From Syntrophales bacterium (GTDB lineage: Bacteria; Desulfobacterota; Syntrophia; Syntrophales; UBA5619), in NCBI GenBank assembly GCA_023229765.1, contig JALNYO010000008.1, positions 1-64,000 on the forward strand: a stretch of 64,000 nt of DNA, given 5' to 3'. The notes below the pieces were generated by a model. It had not been told where the DNA came from, did not search any database, and saw only the letters and a program-made list of their open reading frames with translations. Below are positions 7,795 through 15,751 of this stretch, piece by piece. Numbering within the stretch: the first letter of the stretch is position 1; each line of letters opens with the position of its first letter. The position numbers and the translations under genes were made by a program.

Positions 7795-8883
7795 TCACAG
7801 TAAAAACAGGGTTTCGCCCTTGAAAAAAATCGAAATGCCGTCCCCGACGTTCAACTGCAATTTTTTCAATACATAATCGGGGACTTCAATCTCCACAACG
7901 GTTACGCTTCCCGCAGGCATGAACAGCAGGGTATGGGAGGCGCCCTTGAGCAGGATGCCGGTCAGGATTCCGGCAAGCAGGTTCTCCTGAGAATGACTCG
8001 GGCGATCGGCTCTCAGCACCATGACATTTTCCGGTCTGATCCCCAATGTGCAAGGGGCGCCTATTGCGGGAGGTCGTAAGCGAGCGGCGCTCATTGGGAT
8101 GGTCAGTTCCACTCCCAGCGAATCACAGGCGACATGCAGCGCCGATGCGGTCAGCGCTTTCACCCGACAGACAAAGATGTTGCCAATGCCGAAGAACCGG
8201 GCCACCTCTATATCCGCCGGTTTCTCGTAAACATCCCTCGCCGTCCCGGTCTGGCGGATGGCGCCGTCGATCATGACCGTGACCCGCTCGCCGAGGAAAA
8301 AAGCCTCCTCCATATCGTGGGTCACCATCAGTACGGTAAGCGAAAAGCGTTTCTGCAGCTCCTTGAGCAGATACCAGAGCTCCCGCCGCAGCCCCTGGTG
8401 CAACGCCGAGAACGGTTCGTCCAAGAGCAGATGATTGTTGCCGGCGGCGATCGCCCTGACTAAGGCAACCCGCTGCCGCTCGCCTCCGCTCAGATTCTTG
8501 ATCGACCGCTGCATCAGCTCCTTGATGCCGACGGTCTCGATCAGCATCTCCACCATCCGGCCATGTTCCGGGTCTTTGACGCCCTTCATCCGCAGGCCGT
8601 AGAGGATGTTGTCCTCCACCGTTAGATGGGGGAAAAGCGCCAGATCCTGGGGGACATAGGAGATCCCTCGCTTTTCCAAAGGCTGGTATGTGATCTCTCT
8701 GCCGGAAAGCAGGATGCTTCCCCGCGAGGGTCTTCTCAAGCCGAGGATTGACTCCAGCAGCAGCGTTTTGCCGCTGCCGGTGGCGCCGACAATGACATGA
8801 CAGCTCCCCTGATCTACCTTAAGTGAGATGCCGCTGAGGGAGAAATTCCCCGCTTGCACCGCAACGTCCCTTAACTCAAGCAT
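7795..8883 (-). CDS. modC: Molybdate/tungstate ABC transporter ATP-binding protein
   Basis: A 362-residue ATPase that powers oxyanion import at the inner membrane. Walker A GATGSGKT is at residues 33-40, a Q-loop VPQDLALFPHL follows at 77-87, the signature LSGGERQ is at 131-137, Walker B LLLDEP ends at 157 and the switch region is MVTHDMEEA. Residues beyond about 285 form a TOBE-like domain (TCTLGIRPENVMVL and the tail), as in ModC and WtpC, where it can bind the oxyanion and regulate transport. It overlaps the permease gene by eight bases, which suggests coupled translation. Molybdate and tungstate specificity cannot be separated from sequence. Confidence 0.88.
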   Translation of the reverse strand: MLELRDVAVQAGNFSLSGISLKVDQGSCHVIVGATGSGKTLLLESILGLRRPSRGSILLSGREITYQPLEKRGISYVPQDLALFPHLTVEDNILYGLRMKGVKDPEHGRMVEMLIETVGIKELMQRSIKNLSGGERQRVALVRAIAAGNNHLLLDEPFSALHQGLRRELWYLLKELQKRFSLTVLMVTHDMEEAFFLGERVTVMIDGAIRQTGTARDVYEKPADIEVARFFGIGNIFVCRVKALTASALHVACDSLGVELTIPMSAARLRPPAIGAPCTLGIRPENVMVLRADRPSHSQENLLAGILTGILLKGASHTLLFMPAGSVTVVEIEVPDYVLKKLQLNVGDGISIFFKGETLFLL

Positions 8884-9664
8884 GCATCCCCTTTTGGCCG
8901 ATCAGCCTGACCGCATACAGGGTGCCGACGCCGATTGCCGTCATGATGAGGATCAGCACGACGGTTCCGTCGATATCGGCGGTGGAAAGCTTCATGAAGA
9001 TCGCCACAGGCAGAGTTTCGGTTTTCATCGCCATCGTCCCGGCCAGCGTAATGGTGGCGCCGAATTCCCCCATGGCCTTCGCCCAGGAGAGGATAAACGC
9101 CGCAATCAGCCCCCGTCTGCACAAGGGCAGGGTAATATTGAAAAAGGCGGCGGCGGGAGAAGCGCCAAGGGTGCGCGCCACATCTTCGTAGCGCCTGGGG
9201 ATCTCGTCCATCGCCGCCTTGGTCAGGCGGGTAGCGACGCCGAGCGTTGTTACGAACTGGGCAAGGATAATCCCGTTGCTATCGAAAACGAACTGCATCC
9301 CGCGGGTCTGTATCCAGTTTCCGAGCGGGTTGCTGAAGAAAATCAGGAGCATCGCGCCGAGGGCGGCGGGAGAGACGATCAGCGGCAGTTCCAGGATGGT
9401 GTCGATGGCATCCTTTCCCGGGAAGTCGCAGCGCGACAGTGCATAGGCTGACGGGACGGCAAGGGCGGTGGCAAGAAGCGCCGCCACGGTCGCCGAAAAG
9501 ACGCTGAGGCGGATGGAAAAGAGCGTTCTTTCCGCAAGCAGGGTCTCCATAAACAGCCCGCCCCGGTAAAAATAAAACAGCGACAGCACCAGCACGGCAA
9601 AGAGCGCGAACGTGCTGAACGCGAAAAGAATCGAAACCCGGCGCAGGCTCATTTGGGTCGCCAT
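8876..9664 (-). CDS. modB: Molybdate/tungstate ABC transporter permease
   Basis: A 262-residue inner-membrane permease of the ModB/WtpB type. Several hydrophobic helices are visible. The cytoplasmic EAA-like loop, where the ATPase docks, is around DVARTLGASPAAAFFNITLP. The N-terminus begins with a hydrophobic helix (FAFSTFALFAVLVLSLF). The gene overlaps the binding-protein gene upstream by 16 bases and the ATPase gene downstream by eight, so the three are one tightly coupled operon. Together they import molybdate or tungstate, needed for molybdopterin and tungstopterin enzymes such as formate dehydrogenases. Confidence 0.88.
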   Translation of the reverse strand: MATQMSLRRVSILFAFSTFALFAVLVLSLFYFYRGGLFMETLLAERTLFSIRLSVFSATVAALLATALAVPSAYALSRCDFPGKDAIDTILELPLIVSPAALGAMLLIFFSNPLGNWIQTRGMQFVFDSNGIILAQFVTTLGVATRLTKAAMDEIPRRYEDVARTLGASPAAAFFNITLPLCRRGLIAAFILSWAKAMGEFGATITLAGTMAMKTETLPVAIFMKLSTADIDGTVVLILIMTAIGVGTLYAVRLIGQKGMHA

Positions 9665-10506
9665 TCCGCCGGCAGCGCATATTCGCCGCCGACCGGCTTT
9701 TTGGCGCCGATCCAGGCGCTCGCCTCTTCGGGAGACATGAAGTAATGGTACTTGCGATAGATCGCCTTTCCTTCTTCGGAAAGGAGAAAAGCGATAAACT
9801 GTCGGGCGCGCGCCTGGTTTTTGCTGTAGGATGCCAAGGCAACCGGGATATAGCCGATGCGTAATATTTCGCTTTTCTTCAGCGGGATGGTTTCAATCCG
9901 CGCCGGATCCCAGTGTTGAAAGACGCTCCAGCCGAGGACCGCATCCACCGCTTTCAGCGAGATGGCCGTGGCGGTTTTCTCGCAGCTTTCCGTGTAGTTT
10001 ACCAGATTCTTTTTGAAGGCGGCCTTCTCGGCCGGGGAAAACTCCTTCTCAATGGTTTCCACCGCGTAGAGTCCGACGCAAACCCCTTCGGGATTGGCGA
10101 TGGCCACCCTGATCCCCGGTTTGGTCAGGTCGCGGAGGTTATGAATTCCCTTGGGATTTCCCTTCTGCACGTTGATAGCCTGGACAAGGTAAGCCACCTT
10201 TTGCTCGGTTTCGGCAACAATCGCCCCTTTTTTCCTGGCAATCTCCATGAAATCCGATGAACCGGGAAAGTAGATGTCCCCCCTTTGGGCGAGCATCATC
10301 TGGGAAAGAACGAACCCCGAGCCGCCGAAAATAAGATCAACCCCGAGCCCGGTCTTTTTTTCAAAGGCAGCGGCCGCCTCCTCGGTCGGGGGCTGACTGG
10401 CGGCGCCGGCAAAAACCAGCAGGTCTTCTCCGGCATGGGCATTTGCACAAAAACCGGGCAGAGCCGATAAAAACAAAGCCGTCAACAAAACCAATCCATA
10501 ACGCAT
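9649..10506 (-). CDS. modA: Molybdate/tungstate-binding periplasmic protein
   Basis: A 285-residue substrate-binding protein with a Sec signal peptide (cleavage near CANAHAGED). The mature protein opens LLVFAGAASQPPTEEA, the ModA-type pattern in which early Ser residues contact the oxyanion, followed by AFEKKTG and FGGSGFVLSQM. It delivers molybdate or tungstate to the ModBC complex. It is the first gene of the modABC operon. Its start has AAAGGAG seven to ten bases upstream. A leader with clear stem-loops and an operator-like palindrome precede it. Whether Mo or W is preferred cannot be told. Confidence 0.87.
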   Translation of the reverse strand: MRYGLVLLTALFLSALPGFCANAHAGEDLLVFAGAASQPPTEEAAAAFEKKTGLGVDLIFGGSGFVLSQMMLAQRGDIYFPGSSDFMEIARKKGAIVAETEQKVAYLVQAINVQKGNPKGIHNLRDLTKPGIRVAIANPEGVCVGLYAVETIEKEFSPAEKAAFKKNLVNYTESCEKTATAISLKAVDAVLGWSVFQHWDPARIETIPLKKSEILRIGYIPVALASYSKNQARARQFIAFLLSEEGKAIYRKYHYFMSPEEASAWIGAKKPVGGEYALPAEWRPK

Positions 10507-10511
10507 GGATC

Positions 10512-10598
10512 ATTTCTCCTTTCGCTGGTCATTCCCTGGATTAGGGAAGCTCCCTCCGCGAACCCGCGGGCAGGGTACGACCTGCAAGTCACCTCTTT
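10512..10598 (-). promoter_or_regulatory. Structured 5' leader of modABC
   Basis: Read on the minus strand, the leader forms CCGCG-GGTT-CGCGG and TTCCCT-AATCC-AGGGAA hairpins, both enclosed by GGTC pairing with GACC, leaving the ribosome site AAAGGAG just outside. The layout resembles a three-way junction. A molybdenum-cofactor-type riboswitch is a natural thought for this operon, but the conserved core of that class was not recognised, so only an unassigned structured leader is claimed. Confidence 0.35.
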
Positions 10599-10600
10599 AC

Positions 10601-10625
10601 CCGTTATAACAAAACCGCATAACGG
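10601..10625 (-). promoter_or_regulatory. ModE-type operator upstream of modABC
   Basis: CCGTTAT and ATAACGG form a 7-base inverted repeat 11 bases apart. The CGTTAT/ATAACG half-sites resemble the published ModE box. On the minus strand a TATAAC -10-like element lies inside it, so binding should block modABC transcription. The site shares 21 of 24 bases with the one at 12197-12220. Confidence 0.6.
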
Positions 10626-10628
10626 CGG

Positions 10629-10979
10629 TCATAAAAAAAGCTCCCGGAACTTGTCGTCGATCAGCTCCTTCATTCCCCGTTGCAGCGCGGTGAATTTATC
10701 CAGCATCAGCACCGCCTCGGGGGTTAGGGAAGAGGCCCCTCCGCCAACCCCCCCTTTTTGCCGGATTACCAGGGGTAAACCGAGTCGCTTTTCCATGGCA
10801 TCAATGTACGTCCATACCTTGCGGTAGGGAATCCCCATCTCCTTCGCCGCAGCATTGATCGAACTTCCTTTCTGAATCAGGCGCAGCAACTCTTCTCGCC
10901 CCCGGCCGAAAACCGGCTCGCCGTCGATCTCCAGCCAGATTTTGGAGCGCACCTGTAGTGGGGACGCGGGGTCTCTCAT
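10629..10979 (-). CDS. modE: ModE-like winged-helix regulator without metal-sensing domain
   Basis: This 116-residue protein is the N-terminal DNA-binding half of ModE. It has the LysR-type winged helix AAAKEMGIPYRKVWTYIDAM, then the wing region with the Gly-rich RQKGGVGGGASSLTPEA block typical of the family. The C-terminal molybdate-binding (Mop/TOBE) repeats of Escherichia coli ModE are absent. It overlaps mobB by four bases (ATGA), so mobA, mobB and modE are one operon. It most likely binds the two palindromes at 10601-10625 and 12197-12220. How it senses the oxyanion without a Mop domain is open. Confidence 0.85.
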   Translation of the reverse strand: MRDPASPLQVRSKIWLEIDGEPVFGRGREELLRLIQKGSSINAAAKEMGIPYRKVWTYIDAMEKRLGLPLVIRQKGGVGGGASSLTPEAVLMLDKFTALQRGMKELIDDKFRELFL

Positions 10980-11479
10980 TTCAGAAATTTCTCCTCGATA
11001 AAGTCAACGACCGCTGCCGCATCGTTAAGATCGAGCACCGGTACGTCGAGGGCGAGCGGCTCATCGCTTGCCACCGCCAAAAGCGTCGGATCGTTCTCCT
11101 CCCCCCGGCAGATCAGCGTGGCGCTCCGCTCTTGACGGTGCAGCTCGATTTTCGGCAGCGAACCATGTTTGAATCCCTCGGTCAAAACGATATCCACGTC
11201 GGTGCAGTAGGACTCGAGAAGTTCCGCAAGCGGCGGGGATGAGGAGTGTTTTTTCACGAGCGCCAGTTTTTCGGGAGAAGAGATCAGCATGATGTCGGCG
11301 CCGGCAGCGGCCAGGCGATAGCTGTCCTTCCCCGGGTGATCAATGTCGAAACGGTGGGCGTCATGCTTGATAACGCCCACCCGGTAGCCTCTCTGCTTCA
11401 ACTGGGCGATGACCTTTTCCATCAGGGTCGTCTTGCCGGTGCCGGACTTTGCTACAAACGAAAGCGCCTTTACGGTCAT
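10976..11479 (-). CDS. mobB: Molybdopterin-guanine dinucleotide biosynthesis protein B
   Basis: A P-loop protein of about 167 residues. Near the start, AKSGTGKTTLMEKVI is the nucleotide-binding loop; it continues with VGVIKHDAHRFDIDHPGKDSYR and VLTEGFKHG, all hallmarks of MobB. MobB assists MobA in attaching GMP to molybdopterin and may help deliver cofactor to enzymes. The ATG at 11479 was chosen over an upstream TTG because GGAAG is properly spaced and the ATG overlaps the mobA stop codon (ATGA). The operon order mobA-mobB-modE supports a shared cofactor role. Confidence 0.87.
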   Translation of the reverse strand: MTVKALSFVAKSGTGKTTLMEKVIAQLKQRGYRVGVIKHDAHRFDIDHPGKDSYRLAAAGADIMLISSPEKLALVKKHSSSPPLAELLESYCTDVDIVLTEGFKHGSLPKIELHRQERSATLICRGEENDPTLLAVASDEPLALDVPVLDLNDAAAVVDFIEEKFLK

Positions 11480-12147
11480 GTGCAATCTTCCTTTCTGATT
11501 TTTTCGAACTCTTCGGGTGTATTTACGTTCGCAAAAGATTTTCCATTGCTGTTGAAATCAGCTATTTCTTCATCTGTTACATATCTCACCCTAATCCGGG
11601 GATAATAAGCGTACGCGCAGAAGTTGCCGCTTTCCAGAAGCGCCCGGATCGGCTCAAGGCAGCTTTTGGCGTAAACGGCGAAGAGCGGTTCCAATCCGCG
11701 CGCGGTACTTGGAACGACTGCGTCGAATCCCTCCCGGAGCGAACAGAGGATGAGGAGTATTTCCCGGTTGGGAAAGGGGAGATCGCAGGCGGAGACAAAG
11801 ATATGCTCCGTTTCCGCGTAATAGAGCGCCGTATAGAGCCCTCCCAGAGCGCTGCCGGGATAGATGTCCGGCAAGACCGGAAGCTTGTACCCGGTGAAGC
11901 GCTCCGCTCTGTCGCCTGCCAGCACAACCCTTGCGAAACTTTCTCTGAATAAATCCAGCGCTTGCTCGAACAGGGGTTTGCCGGCAATGGGCAGGAAGGC
12001 CTTATCGCATCCCATGCGGCGGCTCTTTCCTCCGACCAGGATGACGCCGGTTATGTCACGGCGGAGGCCCTGATCCGTGAACGCCTCTTTATAATAGTTT
12101 TGCCTGCCAGCACCCTTATCGGAAAGGGCCGTCCGAACAGCACACAT
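11476..12147 (-). CDS. mobA: Molybdenum cofactor guanylyltransferase
   Basis: MobA transfers GMP from GTP to molybdopterin to make the guanine dinucleotide cofactor. The signature GVILVGGKSRRMGCDKAFL-type motif begins about 35 residues in and is followed by PLFEQALDLF and, later, VSACDLPFPNREIL with the metal-binding Asp. The start at the ATG 12147 follows AAGG by eight bases; a GTG three codons earlier is also open. The roughly 30-residue leader before the core motif is unusual for the family, so the true start might be a little later. An operator-like palindrome lies 50 bases upstream. Confidence 0.85.
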   Translation of the reverse strand: MCAVRTALSDKGAGRQNYYKEAFTDQGLRRDITGVILVGGKSRRMGCDKAFLPIAGKPLFEQALDLFRESFARVVLAGDRAERFTGYKLPVLPDIYPGSALGGLYTALYYAETEHIFVSACDLPFPNREILLILCSLREGFDAVVPSTARGLEPLFAVYAKSCLEPIRALLESGNFCAYAYYPRIRVRYVTDEEIADFNSNGKSFANVNTPEEFEKIRKEDCT

Positions 12148-12196
12148 AATCCGCACCTTGGATGTTTTCTTCTTAGTGGATTTACAAAAGCCGAAG

Positions 12197-12220
12197 CCTT
12201 ATAACAAAAACGCACAACGG
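12197..12220 (-). promoter_or_regulatory. Second ModE-type operator, upstream of mobA-mobB-modE
   Basis: The site is a near copy of the operator at 10601-10625 (21 of 24 bases identical), including the shared TTATAACAAAA core and the AACGG end. On the minus strand it covers a TATAAG -10-like element with TTGCCG 18 bases upstream. It lies about 50 bases before mobA, suggesting that the regulator controls its own operon. Confidence 0.6.
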
Positions 12221-12456
12221 ACGGCAACAAAAAAATTACTTGATAGATTCGTAAATACTCAGGTTGTTTAGACTGTCTTATGTTAGGACTGCGCAAAGAA
12301 CGAATCAATGACCCCAACCCACCTAAACACAGAGCGCTGAACGGTTAATTTTTTCTTGACTTTTGCGTTTTCAAATAGGATAGACTCCGCCTCTCAAACC
12401 GATTGCACCCCAAGGGGTCGTTTTAGCAACCAATTTGCGAATATGAAGGAGGATTA
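12221..12456. other. Divergent intergenic region between mobA and the acyl-CoA ligase
   Basis: No gene is evident. Towards the ligase there is a TTGACT box at 12356-12361 with weak -10 candidates (GATAGA 17 bases away). After it come a small ACCCC-AA-GGGGT hairpin around 12406-12417 and the ribosome site GAAGGAGG before the ATG. The ModE-type operator just outside serves the opposite direction. Confidence 0.4.
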
Positions 12457-14061
12457 ATGAGTAATTACGATAATATGTCAACGGGGCAGATTCTTGAAGC
12501 TGGCGCCCGGCAGGTACCTTCGAAGGTAGCGGTAATAGATGGGAAACGTCGCGTTACCTATCAAGAGCTGAACAACCTTGCGGACGCATTTGCCGCGAGC
12601 CTGGCTGACCAGGGATTCAAAAAGGGCGACCGGGTTGTCATGTATATGAAGAATTCCCTGGAATTCATCGTCATTTTTTACGCCCTCCAGAAGCTTGGGG
12701 TAATTGTGGCCTGGGCTAATCCCAGTTACCGAAAAACCGAGGCTCATTTTATCCTCTCCAACTCGGAGGCGAAGGCGGTTTTTGTTTTCAAGGAATGGGA
12801 AGGCTATAACTATCTCGAAGCTTTACTGGAACTAAAAAACGAATTGCCACTGCTCCAATCCATTTTTGTGGTGGGAGAAGCAGAGGTTGCAGGGGTATAT
12901 ACTTTCGACGCCATGATCAAAAATGGTCAGGGAAGGACATATTCAAAACCTGAGATCAACCCTCAAGCAGATCTCTCCATGTTTATTTACACCTCCGGAA
13001 CAACCGGAATGCCCAAAGGGACCATGATTACCCAGGCCCAGGCGGCGAAAGCAGGGATACAGTATGCCCTCGGCGTCGACGCTTCTTCGGAGGATGTCTT
13101 TATCGGCTTTCTGCCCATGTGTCACTCCTACGGTTGCGGCTCCATCCTCATTCAGCCCTTCCTGCTTATGGCCAGCGTTGTTTTGCTGGAAAAGTTCAGT
13201 TGCAAGGATGCCTTTGAAATCATTCAAAGGGAGCGCGTCACTCTACAGCTTGGCTCGCCGGCCCACTACCTGATGGAGCTGAATAATCCGGATCTGCACA
13301 ACTATGACCTTTCCTCCCTCAGGGCCGGCTTGATTGCCGGACAGATTGCGCCGGAGGGACTGATCACCAAAGTGCACAACGATATGGGCGTTTATCTGAC
13401 CACTTTTTGGGGCGCTTCCGAAGTGGGCCCGGGTTTGGGCATCATCTGTCCTTATCCTTCTCCTCTGGAGACAAGAGAAAAATATATTGGCCTGCCCGTC
13501 GCCGGTACAGCCGTGCACGTGGTAGATCCACTGACCAAAAAGGAAATGCCGGATGGGGAAATCGGAGAGCTTGCCTTGTCCGGCTGGCACGTAATGAAGG
13601 GGTACTGGAAAAACCCGGAGGAAACGAGGAAGCAGATCGTGGACGGCTGGCTTTTCATGGGCGATCTTGTTTCCAAGGCGGCGGATGGCTACCTCAAAAT
13701 CCATGGACGCATCAAGGATTTGATCAACCGCGGCGGTTTCAAAATTTCCCCCTATGAACTGGAATCCATTATGATGGAGCATCCCGCTGTGGAGCAGGCG
13801 TGCGTTGTCGCCACCCCGAATCCTGTTCTCGGTGAAAACATTTGCGCGTGCGTCATTATCAAGCCGGGGGCAACGTTGAGCCTGAAGGAGCTGCGAGAAT
13901 TTCTCAAAGGCAAGGTCGCCCCCTTCAAGCTTCCTGACGAACTTTGCCTGTTGAATGACTTTCCCCGTCTCTCCGGGGGCGTCAAGATCAACAAGTTTGG
14001 CAAGGGCGGTCTCGTAGAACTGGCTCAGCAGAATGAGAACCGCGAAAAAGCCAGGGCTTAG
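12457..14061 (+). CDS. AMP-forming acyl-CoA ligase (acyl-CoA synthetase)
   Basis: A 534-residue ANL-superfamily enzyme that activates a carboxylic acid with ATP and coenzyme A. The AMP-binding loop YTSGTTGMPKG is near residue 177. FWGASEVGPG forms the second adenylate contact, GWLFMGDLVSKAADGYLKI the Asp-containing motif, and GRIKDLINRGGFKISPYELE the hinge and C-terminal motif. A conserved catalytic Lys is expected near the KINKFGKGG end. The chain length of the acid cannot be read from sequence; medium or long-chain fatty acids or aromatic acids are possible. The following TRAP operon could supply its substrate. Confidence 0.88.
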   Translation: MSNYDNMSTGQILEAGARQVPSKVAVIDGKRRVTYQELNNLADAFAASLADQGFKKGDRVVMYMKNSLEFIVIFYALQKLGVIVAWANPSYRKTEAHFILSNSEAKAVFVFKEWEGYNYLEALLELKNELPLLQSIFVVGEAEVAGVYTFDAMIKNGQGRTYSKPEINPQADLSMFIYTSGTTGMPKGTMITQAQAAKAGIQYALGVDASSEDVFIGFLPMCHSYGCGSILIQPFLLMASVVLLEKFSCKDAFEIIQRERVTLQLGSPAHYLMELNNPDLHNYDLSSLRAGLIAGQIAPEGLITKVHNDMGVYLTTFWGASEVGPGLGIICPYPSPLETREKYIGLPVAGTAVHVVDPLTKKEMPDGEIGELALSGWHVMKGYWKNPEETRKQIVDGWLFMGDLVSKAADGYLKIHGRIKDLINRGGFKISPYELESIMMEHPAVEQACVVATPNPVLGENICACVIIKPGATLSLKELREFLKGKVAPFKLPDELCLLNDFPRLSGGVKINKFGKGGLVELAQQNENREKARA

Positions 14062-14089
14062 GGTCTGGATTGCGAGGCCGAACACCCCC

Positions 14090-14118
14090 TTGACAACAAA
14101 TAACAGCACTTGTATAGT
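14090..14118 (+). promoter_or_regulatory. Sigma-70 promoter of the TRAP operon
   Basis: A perfect TTGACA (14090-14095) is separated by exactly 17 bases from TATAGT (14113-14118). Transcription would start near 14125, about 65 bases before the dctP-like ATG. It lies just after the acyl-CoA ligase gene, so the transporter can be expressed apart from the ligase. Confidence 0.75.
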
Positions 14119-14189
14119 ACGGCGCAAAAAAGGAGTCTCTTACCAATCAATTTTTAATCGCACCATTAGCTAAGAAAGGAGTATGCAAA

Positions 14190-15269
14190 ATGAAAAAAGT
14201 AACCATTTTTATGATCCTGGCGCTTTTCTCTGTAGTTCTTTTCTCTGCGCACGAAGCAGTTTCGGCGCCGGTAATCGAATTGAAATGGAGCAATTACTTT
14301 CCTGTCCCCGCAATGCAATCAAAGATCTGCGAGGAATTTATAAAGGAGATTGAGGCGAAAACTCAAGGCAAGGTGAAATTCTCCTATTTCCCGGCCGGAA
14401 CGCTGCTGACCGCGCCCAAGATTTACGATGGCGTTGTCCAGGGAATCTCCGATATCGGCTTGTCCAATCTTTCCTATACCTATGGGCGCTTCAATGTGAC
14501 AGAGCTGCTGGACCTGCCGCTCGGGTTCCCCAATGCGTGGATTGCCAACCATGTGGCGAACGATTTTATCGGAAAATTCAGGCCCAAGGAATGGGACAAG
14601 GTTCATGTCCTGGCGCTGCATTCATCCCCGGTCAATGTTATGATGACGGTGTCAAAGCCTGTAAACAAGATGGAAGATCTGAAAGGCATGACAATAAGGG
14701 GGCAGGGCTACATTGGCGAGGTGGCAGCAGCCTTGGGTGCTACGCCCAGGGCAATCGCCACGCCTGAGACCTATGATGCGCTGCTCAAAAACGTTATCGG
14801 CGGCGTTTATCTGCCCATGGAGACAATGAGGGCCTTCCGGCTGGCAGAGGTGACAAAACATGTAACGGAGTGCTGGCCCGTTGGTCAGGTCTATACATTT
14901 TATCTTATTATGAACAAGGATACCTGGAATGGACTGCCGGAAGATGTGAAAAAGGTCTTCAATGAATATCCTTTTGAGGAAAAATTTGCGAACACTTGGA
15001 ATGCAATTGACATAGACGGAAAAAGCCTGGGGATGGGGAAAAAGCTCAATTTTATCCAGCTTTCGCCGGATGAGGCCAACAGATGGATAAAAGCCTCGGA
15101 AACAGTTGTAGAGAAATATGTAAAATCTTTGGTATCCAGGGGTTTTAAGGAAACGGAAGTGCGGGGATGGATAAAGTTTACAAAGGAGCGGATAACTTAC
15201 TGGACAGCAAAACAGCGGGAGCTCAAGATCAAATCCTCGACAGGACCTGATGATATAAGGATCAAATAG
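14190..15269 (+). CDS. TRAP transporter substrate-binding protein (DctP family)
   Basis: A 359-residue periplasmic receptor with a clear Sec signal peptide (MKKVTIFM, hydrophobic core, cleavage near EAVSA). The mature protein carries DctP-family blocks: KWSNYFP, FPAGTLLTAPKIYDGVVQG, the MTIRGQGYIGEV region with the Arg that usually contacts the carboxylate, and YLPMETMRAFRLAEV. It binds an organic acid and passes it to the membrane subunits encoded next, whose first gene overlaps this stop codon by one base. The ribosome site is AAAGGAG. Dicarboxylates, keto acids or aromatic acids are all possible ligands. Confidence 0.9.
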   Translation: MKKVTIFMILALFSVVLFSAHEAVSAPVIELKWSNYFPVPAMQSKICEEFIKEIEAKTQGKVKFSYFPAGTLLTAPKIYDGVVQGISDIGLSNLSYTYGRFNVTELLDLPLGFPNAWIANHVANDFIGKFRPKEWDKVHVLALHSSPVNVMMTVSKPVNKMEDLKGMTIRGQGYIGEVAAALGATPRAIATPETYDALLKNVIGGVYLPMETMRAFRLAEVTKHVTECWPVGQVYTFYLIMNKDTWNGLPEDVKKVFNEYPFEEKFANTWNAIDIDGKSLGMGKKLNFIQLSPDEANRWIKASETVVEKYVKSLVSRGFKETEVRGWIKFTKERITYWTAKQRELKIKSSTGPDDIRIK

Positions 15270-15751
15270 TGAACAGATTTGAAGAATTCGTAAGGGATGT
15301 GAGCAGGTACTTTGAATTGGCAGGGGTTGTAGGTTTGCTTGCTATGTTCTTGGTGAATCTGATTGATGTTGTCGGGGCAAAGCTGTTCAAATGGCCCCTC
15401 CCCGGGGCCCTTGAGGTAATAAGTTTTTCACTGCTTGTTGCCATAGCCCCTGCCATTGCTCATGGTCTTTTTTTGGGAGTGCATTTGAGGATAGATTTTA
15501 TTATTCAAAAGTTTCCGAAAACCCTGAGGGGCGTATTGGATACTTTGGTGTCCATCTTTTGCATGATTCTGTTCATTTTAATCTTCTGGAAGGCGTTGGA
15601 GTATGGATATTCCCTGCAAAAAGCAGGCGAGATTGGATCTTCATCAAAAATTCCCTTCTTTCCTTTTGCCTATATCCTGGCCATAAGCTGCGTCCCCGCT
15701 GTTCTCTACTTTGTTCTTGAAACAATAAAATCTGTAAAGGGGAGACCATGA
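15269..15751 (+). CDS. TRAP transporter small permease (DctQ family)
   Basis: A 160-residue membrane protein with four hydrophobic segments, as expected of DctQ: about residues 16-34, 47-66, 87-108 and 130-150. It opens at a GTG whose G overlaps the preceding stop. The family feature of a charged residue pattern between helices 2 and 3 (HLRIDFIIQKFP) is visible. DctQ forms the membrane module together with DctM, whose ATG overlaps this gene by four bases. Together they drive Na+- or H+-coupled import of the ligand held by the binding protein. Confidence 0.88.
   Translation: MNRFEEFVRDVSRYFELAGVVGLLAMFLVNLIDVVGAKLFKWPLPGALEVISFSLLVAIAPAIAHGLFLGVHLRIDFIIQKFPKTLRGVLDTLVSIFCMILFILIFWKALEYGYSLQKAGEIGSSSKIPFFPFAYILAISCVPAVLYFVLETIKSVKGRP

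Noticed and set aside
10512..10598. Moco riboswitch
   Set aside because: The conserved core could not be matched by eye; reported only as an unassigned structured leader.
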